Source: Sporomusa malonica
GTDB lineage: Bacteria > Bacillota > Negativicutes > Sporomusales > Sporomusaceae
Assembly (NCBI RefSeq): GCF_041428715.1
Contig: NZ_CP155572.1
Reading direction: 5' to 3' (one strand)
Length of the DNA: 64,000 nucleotides
A program made the position numbers and the translations under genes. This document shows, piece after piece, positions 17,703 to 26,308 of the stretch. Below the pieces are notes generated by a model, which worked only from the letters and a program-made list of their open reading frames with translations, searched no databases and was not told where the DNA came from. The number at the start of each line of letters is the position of its first letter. The first letter of the stretch is position 1.

Positions 17703-18470
17703 TGCTGGACTTCGCCTGCTCGGTTTAAGTCGCCGGCGAGACTCTTTCCTGCATCTATTGCAGTTCCACCTAAAGATACAGTCAGCCCACTCTGCTTAAA
17801 TTCATACTTATACTGGCTATCGTAGGTATTAGTGGTGTTGTCAACGGTCACATTTTTACCGATGATGTTGGTATCCTGACCACTAGCAATAAGGGTACCT
17901 TCGCTCTTAACGTTGTTACCAGCAGTGATATTGACGTTACCCGTAATGGAGCCGACCGTGCTGCCTATTTCGGCCTTGACTTGCTCGTTCAGCGTTGTCG
18001 TTGTCGTTGTCGTTGTCGTTTGCTTGCCGATCGTGAAGCCGAGGCCGCCACCGCTGAAGAGACCGGATTTTTTCACGCGTTTGTAGTGTTCGTCTTGTCC
18101 TGTTTCCTGGGCAGAAGTAATGCTTACGTCGTTCTCAGCATGAAGTGTTACATCGTTTGTGGCAACAACGTTACTTCCTTTAACGGTAAGATCTTTTCCT
18201 GAATTAATATCAACAGATTCACCCGAAATGGTGCTGCCCTTGACCTCGTTGACTAAGGAATAGTCGAGTTTGTCTGTTGTTTTAGATGACAAGAATCCAC
18301 TTTTCTTCTTATGGGTTTGTACAAGAGATTCGTGTTTTTCTTTGACTTCTTGGATAGTAACATCGTTATCCGCGTCAATTGAGATCTTGCCGCTGTCGCT
18401 ATAAATATTACTTCCGGCAATTGTGATATTGCCACTGTTGGCATTGGTTGCAACAGGGTTAACCGCTGTA
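17703..18470 (-). pseudogene. internal tpsA (CdiA) fragment between two REPs
   Basis: About 256 codons matching the parent around residues 3880-4130 ('GNITIAGSNIYSDSGKI' to 'LAGDLNRAGEV'), with neither start nor C-terminus. Both ends run directly into REP sequence. It differs from the parent more than the other cassettes do. A hexanucleotide expansion turns parental 'KQTETTKLNEQ' into a run of nine threonines (about 17995..18030). Most likely a dead fragment, or a donor for gene conversion. Confidence 0.8.
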
Positions 18471-18496
18471 AAAAGACAAAGGAAAAAGACAAAGAA

Positions 18497-18512
18497 GACA
18501 AAGGAACCGTCA
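18497..18512. repeat. REP palindrome interrupted by IS1182 (left half)
   Basis: GACAAAG-GAACCGTCA; the right half resumes at 20179..20194 after the IS. GAACCGTCA is present on both sides, i.e. a 9-bp target duplication (18504..18512 and 20179..20187). Confidence 0.85.
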
Positions 18513-20178
18513 GAAACCACTGATATATCCCTGTTTTTTTTAGTATATCTACATAAGTAGCATAGTCATTCTGCGATAGACTAGAAAATCGACGATTTGC
18601 CTCCCGGATTTATGACCACAAAAGGATATTAGTGCTGCTATCCTTTTAAGATTTACGGCCAAGGCCGTTAATTTGGCTTGCATTGACATGCTTTTTAGAC
18701 CGTACCCTCGGGCACGGTCTAATCCGTGGAAACGCTTCATTTCCCCGTTTTTCCACTCATGACTGGCTCGTTTTTTGTACTTGAGCTTGAACTGATTAGT
18801 CTTAACCAATTGACTATGTTCATAATATTGAGCATTATGTTCACTGACGCTCAGTACTTTTTTCTTCACGTTCTGGCCAGCACATTCGAGCAGTTTGGGA
18901 CACTGAGCACATTGCAATTTATCAAAATGATACTTATAAACATCATTTTTATTTTTGTATTTTTGGTGCACTTTCTTCCACGTGCTGTTGCCCATTTCAC
19001 AAAACCACTGATCGCTGTCTTTATTGTAAGTAAATCTACTTTCATCTATTTTGTAGACACAAAAGTTTACTGGAATGATGGCTTCCACCGAGTCTGTTTG
19101 CAAGGTATCTAAGATTGGTTTTCGAAAATAAGCTTTATCTCCATACACCTCTTTGATGGTCAATCCACATGCTTTACTTCGCGTATAAAGTTCATCAAAT
19201 TTGCTGCCATCTACATATGCGCCGCTTTCAACTGACACCGCAGTAATAATCCTCGCTTTAGAGAGCATTGCAAATTCTACTTTATAACCGTAAAAGCTGT
19301 CTGTTTGAGACTTATACCCTACACGGGCATCTTTATCTACAAGTGAACGAATTCCCTTTTGTGCAATAAATTTAGGATCTTGTAATATTTCTTTTGCTTC
19401 GTTAACAATTCTTTGGCTGTTGGGAAGAATGGAAAGATCTACATTGTTTTCGGCTTTACTAATCAGGTCTTCTACATATGTCTTCATAATTTGCTTCGCT
19501 TCGTTGTGGTCCTCTATGAGCTTGTAGTTGGGTACTTCGCCAATGAGTTCAGAGGGGATTTCTCCGTTTTCTTCCTCAATAGCCCTTATGATTCTTCTAG
19601 CTAGGTGCTTCATGATTCTTTCCGGAACTTTTTTAATTGTATTGGCGTTGGTATGAGTGGCGTCAACGCTCAGGCCTATATCTTTAACAATGCCTTTTTC
19701 TACGCATTGCCGGACCACTTCCTGGATAATATCATCCACACTTGTATCTTTTAATCGATGTCTCCTAAACTTGGTAAGTAGACTGGCTTCTGGCAGATCA
19801 TCTTCAGGATTTAGTCCCAAAAACCACATATAGGCTAAGTTTAGTCTAGCTTCTTCAATGACTTTGACATCTGATAAGTTATATAGATATTGCAAAATAA
19901 GTAACTTCGCTAGCATTTCAGGCTCTTTAGCAGGCCGCCCCAGGTGCTTACAATATGAATCTTTCAGTAAATCGTTAATGAACCTAAAATCAACATTGGC
20001 AGCGATAGTCTTCAGAATATGGTCGTTAGGAATTTTGTCATAGAGCACGCTATATATGCTTAATTGGTGCGGCACATGTCTAAGCAAAGCAAATCCCTCC
20101 ATTCCGGCAAATATCTATAGTTATATTTTACCATAATAGAGGGAGGATTGTTTATTTATTGACTTTTTCAGTGGTTTC
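18513..20178 (-). mobile_element. IS1182-family insertion sequence
   Basis: Terminal inverted repeats GAAACCACTGA / TCAGTGGTTTC at 18513 and 20178, flanked by the 9-bp duplication GAACCGTCA from inside the REP palindrome. One intact transposase gene. A clean, recent insertion. Confidence 0.88.
18549..20102 (-). CDS. IS1182-family DDE transposase
   Basis: 517 residues: N-terminal 'HLGRPAKEPEMLAKLLILQYLYNLSD' helix-turn-helix region, 'EASLLTKFRRHRL', first catalytic Asp in 'GLSVDATHTNANT', second in 'EVYGDKAYF', a cysteine cluster 'CAQCPKLLEC', and the terminal Glu region 'SHEWKNGEMKRFHGLDRARGYG'. This order is characteristic of IS1182 (IS5-like DDE) transposases, and the length is normal. The gene fills the element between its inverted repeats and has no internal stop. 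Confidence 0.93.
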   Translation of the reverse strand: MEGFALLRHVPHQLSIYSVLYDKIPNDHILKTIAANVDFRFINDLLKDSYCKHLGRPAKEPEMLAKLLILQYLYNLSDVKVIEEARLNLAYMWFLGLNPEDDLPEASLLTKFRRHRLKDTSVDDIIQEVVRQCVEKGIVKDIGLSVDATHTNANTIKKVPERIMKHLARRIIRAIEEENGEIPSELIGEVPNYKLIEDHNEAKQIMKTYVEDLISKAENNVDLSILPNSQRIVNEAKEILQDPKFIAQKGIRSLVDKDARVGYKSQTDSFYGYKVEFAMLSKARIITAVSVESGAYVDGSKFDELYTRSKACGLTIKEVYGDKAYFRKPILDTLQTDSVEAIIPVNFCVYKIDESRFTYNKDSDQWFCEMGNSTWKKVHQKYKNKNDVYKYHFDKLQCAQCPKLLECAGQNVKKKVLSVSEHNAQYYEHSQLVKTNQFKLKYKKRASHEWKNGEMKRFHGLDRARGYGLKSMSMQAKLTALAVNLKRIAALISFCGHKSGRQIVDFLVYRRMTMLLM

Positions 20179-20194
20179 GAACCGTCACTTTGTC

Positions 20195-20470
20195 TTTTTG
20201 AATTGCTTATCAAAGCTGGTGGCGTTGATGATACTGTGGATTTGACAGCGATTAATTTGGCATCCAGGGTGCGGAGCCGGTGGGTTTGGTTGCCGGGAAA
20301 GTGACGCTCAATCTCCAGGAAAATGCTGGTATAAGAAAAGAAGAATCCCACTCGTAAGACAAATTGTCATTATTGCTAGCGCGATTTTGATATTAGCTTT
20401 AATAATATTTAAGTATTTAGATAATTTTGTTGCCCTAGTTTTCTATTAGGACAACTTCCTTTTATTTCAA
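20195..20470. other. relic segment between IS1182 and the defence operon
   Basis: A GC-richer block (20200-20330) has short open frames on both strands but no convincing gene. A plus-strand frame ending at TAG 20449 reads a membrane-like tail ('PLVRQIVIIASAILILALII' then 'FKYLDNFVALVFY'), probably the end of a lost membrane protein. Confidence 0.35.
20429..20455 (-). terminator. probable terminator of the ABC-3C operon
   Basis: GTTGTCCTA pairs with TAGGGCAAC, 45 bases after the ATPase stop; the following minus-strand sequence is A/T-rich (AAAATTATC) without a clean T-run. It may serve the plus-strand tail ending at 20449 instead. Confidence 0.4.
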
Positions 20471-20499
20471 AGATATTTCCATCAATCGTTAGATCGCTG

Positions 20500-22520
20500 T
20501 CATTCTAATCTTGCAAATGCTTTGTTTGGAACCTTGATTAGTTTATATGCATCAGTAGACAATCTTCCTACGGCTTGTCGTGTATCACTATCTTTAACAG
20601 TTATAGCAATTATTACTTGGCAAGTACGTCCCAAGATTATGATACTTTTAAATAACTGTTCCATATCATTAATAATTATGCTATGTTGATCTGGCTCGTC
20701 AAACAAAAGTATGCTAGGATGATTTCCTCGCATTGAAAATGATGTTTGCATTAGTGCCATCGTGAAAGCCCAAATTGCTCGTATATTGTCACTAGCGGAG
20801 GAATCAAATTTCATATCAAACCCTTCTATTACAGGTAAATAAGATTCCAAAGAAATCTCAACTGTGTTTAAGTTAATAACACTTTTATAACCATAGAGTT
20901 TTAAATTGTTTACAAAATAAGATCTTAGCAATTCTATTTTTTTAATATCCAAACCTGTAAATTTATTACTTGGCAAGGTTGATTTTTCTTTTAAATAGTC
21001 TTCCCATTGCTTAGACAATTTCATAAGTTCCATCTTCTGAGTCATAATATTGTTTTTTAAACTATTGAGATTATTTAATTCGGATTCAATAGTCAACCTT
21101 TTATAAATAATTGATTCAGAGATATTTTCATTTGTAGAATATAGATCATTTCTGAGTGATTTAGCTAATCTCCTAAGTTTAAAAAGTTTACTTTCTAATT
21201 CCTGTAGATTTTGATTTAAAACCTTCTTATTTTCTTCATGACTTTTAAGCGCAAATTCAAGCATATCTTTTTGCGCTTCTAAATGACGAATATTTTCATC
21301 TATGCTCATAATTCTTATATTATTAGGATTTGGCAATAATGTATCTTGAATAGACTGATTACAAACAGGGCATATATATCTAATGATGAAAGACAGTTCA
21401 GTTCAGATCCTAAATTGCGAAGACGTGCAGCATCTTTGTTATTACGAATATCATTATTGATAATTTCAAGATTATTAATCAAACTTTTGATACTTAAATC
21501 TTCAGCTGCAGTCATATCTATGTATTGACGGATATCTCTTTCAAAAGTAGTCATTGACTTTTCAATTTCATTTAATTCTTCTTGAATTTGATCGAAATTA
21601 TCAACTATTTTTGGGGTTAATTGCATTAAATTATTATACTCTATTTGAAGAGACGAAATATAATCTTCTATTGAAATATTTCCCTTATTAATACTGATCC
21701 TTGATAAGTCAGCTTCGTTTAAAATTCTAGGCGTAAGTGGTAAAGCATTAATACTACACAACTGCTTATTGGCGGAATCCTCAAGCAGTTGACCTAAAGC
21801 TCGCCATTTGGAGTTAATTTGGTTTTCTAAATTTCTCAAATGCTCTTTTTTCTTTTCGTTCTCCAATGTATCAAGGCTTAATATAAATTCTATAACGCGT
21901 TTTTTAGATTCTCTTATTCCTAAAATTGGCATACCAGAAAAAATATCTGCCCATCCATGTTTTTGCTCTATGAACATACATGAAAATATTAATTGTAAAT
22001 ATAGTTTTCTAGCTACATCATCAGACGCAGGCACTAAGGGTAATTCTAAATGCAAAAAATGTTCTAAAAAGTTATGAAACCCTTTGTTATTTGTTGCAGA
22101 ATTAGGTAAATGTACATACATATCGTCAACTAAAATATTTGGTTGTCCAACATTCTCCATTGAAGAAAAAAAGACTGATATTAGCTTGCTATCTCTATTT
22201 TGCATTTTCGCTGCTCTAAAAACAGTAATTACAGTTTCTCCATTTGTAATCTCTAAAAATGCTCCTGACTCTAATACAGGTAAAATTAAGTCACCATCTT
22301 CGATTGATGTTTTATATACTGAAGTTAAAACTTTTTCACCACGCCCACCAATAATTTCTTCAAATCCGAAACAATAATATATTGCAGCTAAAATTGAACT
22401 TTTCCCACAAGTATTATCATTACTGGCAATGAAATTTAATCCATAATCAAAACTTTCATCTATTCCGTAAATACCTTTTTCTGTCTTAAGTTCTATTCTT
22501 AATCTATTAATTTTTAACAT
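20500..22520 (-). pseudogene. SMC/Rad50-like ABC ATPase of an ABC-three-component system, frameshifted
   Basis: Two frames make one protein of about 670 residues. The 5' part (22520..21315) has the P-loop 'SNDNTCGKSSI' at residues 33-43 and a coiled coil. The 3' part (entered near 21375, formal start 21336) has a second coiled coil, the signature-like 'SSASDNIRAIWAFTMAL' and Walker B 'SILLFDEPDQHS'. The break falls in an (AT)n run at 21372..21379: removing two bases restores '...SLDI-CPVCNQSIQDT...', a zinc-hook CxxC at the coiled-coil tip. Either a slippage mutation (possibly reversible) or a sequencing error. It overlaps the middle-component gene by 14 bases. GC is far below the surrounding genes, which suggests transfer. 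Confidence 0.8.
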
Positions 22521-22992
22521 TGGAATACCTCCAATATGATATCAGCGCTTTGATTTTATCCTCTGTCAATTTATTTGATAAACTAGTTAAAATACTTTTT
22601 TCATTAACCATTAAATCTTCTATATTATGGATTTTTTTTACTAGACTCTTTCCCTTTTCCGTTAATCTAAATAATCCATTTTGCTGTTGAAAGATTAATG
22701 ATTCTGTTATTGCATATTTAATTGCACGATTAACGGCTGGATCAAATCTAATTAATGTATAACTTGTTAATCTATCTTCTGCAAAAGCAACCAATTCTTC
22801 CATATCATCTTTAGTACAAAGGCCTACAGAAATCATATGTAATTTAAATATTGAACAACCTCCACGCCCACAGCACATGGAAATAATTAAACATAATTGC
22901 GCCATTTTGTAGCTTATTCGGTAATTATACGGTACGGCATCTGGCTTAGCATCAAAGAGTATTTCGTCTGTTAGAAGAAGATTCTTTTTCAT
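22507..22992 (-). CDS. ABC-three-component system, middle component
   Basis: 161 residues. A helical N-terminal half ('ISYKMAQLCLIISMCCGRGGCSIFKLHMI') and a winged-helix-like second half ('ALIRFDP'-type strand, 'ESLIFQQQNGLFRLTEKGKSLVKKI') fit the helix-turn-helix middle components of ABC-3C systems. These bridge the ATPase and the effector in phage or plasmid defence. It starts three bases after the effector gene's stop and overlaps the ATPase gene. The family assignment rests on operon position and general fold rather than a diagnostic motif. Confidence 0.65.
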   Translation of the reverse strand: MKKNLLLTDEILFDAKPDAVPYNYRISYKMAQLCLIISMCCGRGGCSIFKLHMISVGLCTKDDMEELVAFAEDRLTSYTLIRFDPAVNRAIKYAITESLIFQQQNGLFRLTEKGKSLVKKIHNIEDLMVNEKSILTSLSNKLTEDKIKALISYWRYSNVKN

Positions 22993-22995
22993 AAT

Positions 22996-23952
22996 TCACC
23001 TACTCTTAAATTGCATAGAACAATCTGCAAGCCAACCACTAATTAAATCGATTTTCAATTCCATAACAGATGCCGTCGTTAAATATTTAAATTGATTTTC
23101 TAATTTATTCTGAAAATCATCAAGTATTTCATTAAATAAGATTGCGTTAATAGAACTATTGGTATTCATTTTCGTTTTTAGAGATACTTGTTTCTTATAT
23201 GCTTGTTCTAACATATAGATATCCTCGTAAACTTCTGTATAAGATACTCGTAGTATCCTAAATATTTCAAGTCCTTTAATATATGACTCAATATACGTAT
23301 TAACTACTGAATTATAATCTTCATCAGTTTCATCAACATTACCCATAACAGCTTTAACCTTTCTTTTTATATTATTAGCTTTATCAGAATCACATTTTGA
23401 CCAATCTGGAGCAGCAGTATGATAAATTGCAAAGTTTAGTTTTGTATCTGTTATTGTATTGCGAATTATTCTTGAAATTTCCACTTTAAAATCCTCGGCC
23501 TGCTTTATGACTATTACAAAATCATCATCAATATAGCTATAATCAGCAGGCTGTAAATTTTTCAAATTTATAACTTCTCTTCTTTTTGTTTCAGCATGTT
23601 GTAGTATTCTTGAATCTTTGTATTGAGGAATTACAAAATGCCACTCTTTAATTGGAGGTACCCCTAGCTCTTTTAATCTTACCGCATATTTAGTAGAAGT
23701 TAATTTGTTAACATCTGCTGTCATTTTATCTCTTAAGTGGTTATACAATTCATCATCAGTATATTCCCGTTCAGGGCAATAACACTGATAAACTCTACCA
23801 GCACGTGTAAATCCTTCAATACCTGCATCACCTCCGTGTATAGCCGGTATTTCAGTATAATGTTCGTCTTGATATTTCATACGATAGCATGAATTACAAA
23901 GTTCTTCCCATGAATCACCATCTAAGGATCCATCTAAAAAGTCTAGAATCAT
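22996..23952 (-). CDS. putative PD-(D/E)xK nuclease-like effector of the ABC-3C system
   Basis: 318 residues. The N-terminal domain begins 'SWEELCNSCYRMKYQ' and carries 'YTEIPAIHGGDAGIEGFTRAGRVYQCYCPE', the arrangement of restriction-endonuclease-like folds (acidic residue in a turn, then strand with QxY in place of QxK). The lysine of the usual motif is not obvious. The rest is helical ('KVEISRIIRNTITDTKLNFAIYH'). As first large gene of the operon it is likely the effector that acts on invading nucleic acid when the ATPase and middle component signal infection. That role is inference from related ABC-3C loci. Confidence 0.65.
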   Translation of the reverse strand: MILDFLDGSLDGDSWEELCNSCYRMKYQDEHYTEIPAIHGGDAGIEGFTRAGRVYQCYCPEREYTDDELYNHLRDKMTADVNKLTSTKYAVRLKELGVPPIKEWHFVIPQYKDSRILQHAETKRREVINLKNLQPADYSYIDDDFVIVIKQAEDFKVEISRIIRNTITDTKLNFAIYHTAAPDWSKCDSDKANNIKRKVKAVMGNVDETDEDYNSVVNTYIESYIKGLEIFRILRVSYTEVYEDIYMLEQAYKKQVSLKTKMNTNSSINAILFNEILDDFQNKLENQFKYLTTASVMELKIDLISGWLADCSMQFKSR

Positions 23953-23955
23953 TAT

Positions 23956-24162
23956 CTATACCTCACCCAGAATTTTTATTGAAATTGATTTAATCTTATT
24001 AGGACTCCGACTTAGTACATTTATATCAACCATAAATTTAGTCTGTGAACATACATATCTCACTTGCGCTAATTGAAAAATTTTATATACATTTAATATA
24101 ATTATTTCTTTGTCCATAAAAAAAAATTTTTCATTTATTTGAGGATAAATTGTACTAATCAT
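23956..24162 (-). CDS. small first gene of the ABC-3C operon, unknown function
   Basis: 68 residues, with a perfect AAGGAGG ten bases upstream of ATG 24162 and a stop three bases before the effector gene, so it is translated as part of the operon. Beta-rich sequence ('KEIIILNVYKIFQLAQVRYV', 'IKSISIKILGEV'), no signal or membrane segment. Family not recognised; it may be a regulatory or antitoxin-like companion. The 24163-24480 stretch upstream holds only AT-rich sequence and presumably the promoter. Confidence 0.6.
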   Translation of the reverse strand: MISTIYPQINEKFFFMDKEIIILNVYKIFQLAQVRYVCSQTKFMVDINVLSRSPNKIKSISIKILGEV

Positions 24163-24499
24163 ATATAGGTTTCATCCTCCTTTTCGTTACATAAATGCTA
24201 ATTTTTTATAAATTTATTATATTAAACTAAATTTTACACTATTTCCCGAGATTTGTAACATGTTAAATAGTAAACTTTGTACAATATAACTGTAAAAAAT
24301 GTTAGTTGCAGCAAAAATACAGCACTGCATTCGACAGACTGTGTTTTTATTTATATCAGAACTGACAGCATTTCCCACATCATGACAAATAAGTTGATGT
24401 AGGCTAAAATTAGAAACACTTTGCCGAACATTGTAACTAAAAGTACCCATATTTTTTCTGCCTTAACGGTTCTCCTCCATATATCTTAAGACCCAGCTA

Positions 24500-24632
24500 A
24501 TATTTTCTTGGCAATATCTCCAACAGCTCTAAACGCTTCTTCACAAAAAAGACGCGCTTATTCCTGTTTTAGTTGAATTATTTCTTATCGAATATCTTAC
24601 CTAAAGCATTTACTGCGCCAGCAGGATCACCG
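24500..24632 (-). pseudogene. degenerate pre-toxin remnant
   Basis: On the minus strand the parental pre-toxin motif is still readable as 'GDPAGAVNALGKIFDKK' (24632-24580), then broken by stops. A second piece near 24520 corresponds to the 'EEAFKAVGN' region of the other cassettes. This marks the ghost of a further CdiA cassette and shows the array once extended through this position. Confidence 0.65.
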
Positions 24633-24787
24633 AATGATACTACCAGAAGAGGAAGAATTCATCCCACATCGCGGATTATAGGGAGCTTCATGGGTTTGAA
24701 TACTAAAAACGAGAACTTAAGAAATTTTTGGAAAATAGCGATATTTATTCTAGAGATGTACTACTTATAAGGAGATGGAAATCAACC

Positions 24788-25255
24788 ATGAATTTGTCTG
24801 GGCTTTCATCATTATCGAATAACTTGACTTCGTGTGGACGAACTGAATCCCAGTTAGAGCAGGATTCATCTGGAAATTCACAAGGATGGAAATACGTTAC
24901 TGTCAAAGTTGGGGATACGGTTTATACATATATAGTCATTGGGAAAAATATGAAGGTTTTGATTGGCTCGACTTCTGACGACGAGGACAAAGATAAAAAG
25001 AGTGCAGGCGATAAAAAAGATGCTAATCATTCGGATAAGTTAAATGAGGCAAAGCAAAGTGATGATAATAAACTGGGGATAGAGAAGAATAATTTTCTTA
25101 TGGACCACCGCATGCTCGGCCTGACCGGATTTTATCAGAAAAAGTTACGGGAAATGATGAAAAACATGGAGGATCAAATTGCATACAATAAGATCGATTA
25201 TGTTGATACAAAAAAGAAGTTCGAAAGTAATAAGGATGAATCAGAATCTAATTAA
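24788..25255 (+). CDS. unknown acidic/lysine-rich protein
   Basis: About 155 residues from ATG 24788 (AAGGAG some 13 bases upstream; an in-frame start at 24728 has no site). A folded-looking middle ('GWKYVTVKVGDTVYTYIVIGKN', 'MKVLIGSTSD') is followed by a highly charged linker (DDEDKDKKSAGDKKDANHSDK) and a helical C-terminus ('FYQKKLREMMKNMEDQIAYN'). No signal peptide. It is on the plus strand, opposite to the cassettes. Family not recognised. The 25256-25510 gap holds no gene I can see. Confidence 0.6.
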   Translation: MNLSGLSSLSNNLTSCGRTESQLEQDSSGNSQGWKYVTVKVGDTVYTYIVIGKNMKVLIGSTSDDEDKDKKSAGDKKDANHSDKLNEAKQSDDNKLGIEKNNFLMDHRMLGLTGFYQKKLREMMKNMEDQIAYNKIDYVDTKKKFESNKDESESN

Positions 25256-25510
25256 ATTGTCTTAAACAGGATTTAGTGCCTTTTTGTGATACTCGGGATT
25301 TTATTAGACCAATTAGCCTTAAAATTGCCGGAAGCCTAACCGGGCAATGACCCCACAAGTCAAGCCGATGATGATTAAACAAGCGTAATTTAGACATACT
25401 AGTGGGATTGTAGTTCTAGACACTATGTAACTTAGAACCTAACTTCAATTCTTTACCATAACCACCCCTGAAAGAAATCAGTTTTTGTTAGGCATATGGA
25501 GGTAATATAA

Positions 25511-26176
25511 GTGCTGCTAACCGAAAAATATCCAAAAGAACTCCAATTACTCACGGAGTTATTTTCGAAAAGAGTTTACGCTCCTCAATTAGAAAACCTA
25601 AACGCACTATATTGCTTTGCCGAAGAAAAATGGGAAGAAAATATCTATCGGCTTCAATCAAAAAAGGTCCAGATTAAATATCTTTTAATCGGCGAAGCCG
25701 CTCCCCCTGCTAATTCTAAAGAGACATCCAATTATTTTTACGGCGATCAATGTACAGGCCCGTGGTGGAACGCTCCCACTGGAGCATTCGCAACGTACGC
25801 AGAAAACAGACAGATTTCGCTCGATATACTCGCCAAAAAGCAATTCTTACTCATAGATACTATGCCGTTCGCAGCAAAATTCACAACTCCAATCAGAGCT
25901 TCCAACAAGATACCTCGACCAACCTATCTTGAGTTAGTGTCGCTATGCTTAGAGAGTTACCTAAACCACAAGTTAAATGATCCGCGTCTTACTTGGGATT
26001 CTGATGTAAAGCTTGCTTTTAGTGTTATGTACAATGCAAAAGCAGTAATCGCCGCATTACCAAGCGGATTACTGCTTCCTACAGGACAGACTATATCGCT
26101 ATCAGAAGATCTTTTAGCAACCAATGCATCTAACTTTCCTTCAGCAGATAGACTTCGGGATGTTTTCGGTTTATAA
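25511..26176 (+). CDS. unknown 221-residue protein
   Basis: GTG start with GGAGGT seven bases upstream. A globular soluble protein with 'IKYLLIGEAAPPANSKETSNYFY' near residue 56-78, a tract 'CTGPWWNAPTGAFATYAENR', and 'FLLIDTMPFAAKF'. The 'LLIGEA' strand-turn followed by Trp/Gly-rich loops faintly recalls uracil-DNA-glycosylase-like folds, but the diagnostic motifs are absent, so I do not assign it. Together with the preceding gene it forms a plus-strand island between toxin cassettes and mobile elements, a position where defence genes often sit. Confidence 0.65.
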   Translation: MLLTEKYPKELQLLTELFSKRVYAPQLENLNALYCFAEEKWEENIYRLQSKKVQIKYLLIGEAAPPANSKETSNYFYGDQCTGPWWNAPTGAFATYAENRQISLDILAKKQFLLIDTMPFAAKFTTPIRASNKIPRPTYLELVSLCLESYLNHKLNDPRLTWDSDVKLAFSVMYNAKAVIAALPSGLLLPTGQTISLSEDLLATNASNFPSADRLRDVFGL

Positions 26177-26207
26177 ACAAATTCATTTAGGCCTAAGCTA
26201 GCGCTTA

Positions 26208-26292
26208 TCATTTTGTAATGTTGAGTTGTTTTGGTAATGGATATGGGGGTAGTTGTCCGTTTTGTGGCAGTAATGAATCGAAGTCATTCTGA
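26208..26292. repeat. 85-bp cassette-tail repeat, copy A
   Basis: Recurs at 32294..32378 with the same length and only a couple of base changes. Here the following tail is split by the IS256 element and continues after 27663 (AGACGACACCTGAGATA), matching 32450 onward. Confidence 0.88.
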
Positions 26293-26308
26293 TTGACGAG
26301 ATTTGATT

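Noticed and set aside
20121..20351. 76-codon minus-strand ORF spanning the IS1182 right end
   Set aside because: It crosses the inverted repeat, target duplication and palindrome, so it is a chance frame created by the insertion.
24217..24450. 77-codon minus-strand ORF upstream of the ABC-3C operon
   Set aside because: No correctly spaced ribosome-binding site, no recognisable domain, and composition like intergenic AT-rich DNA.
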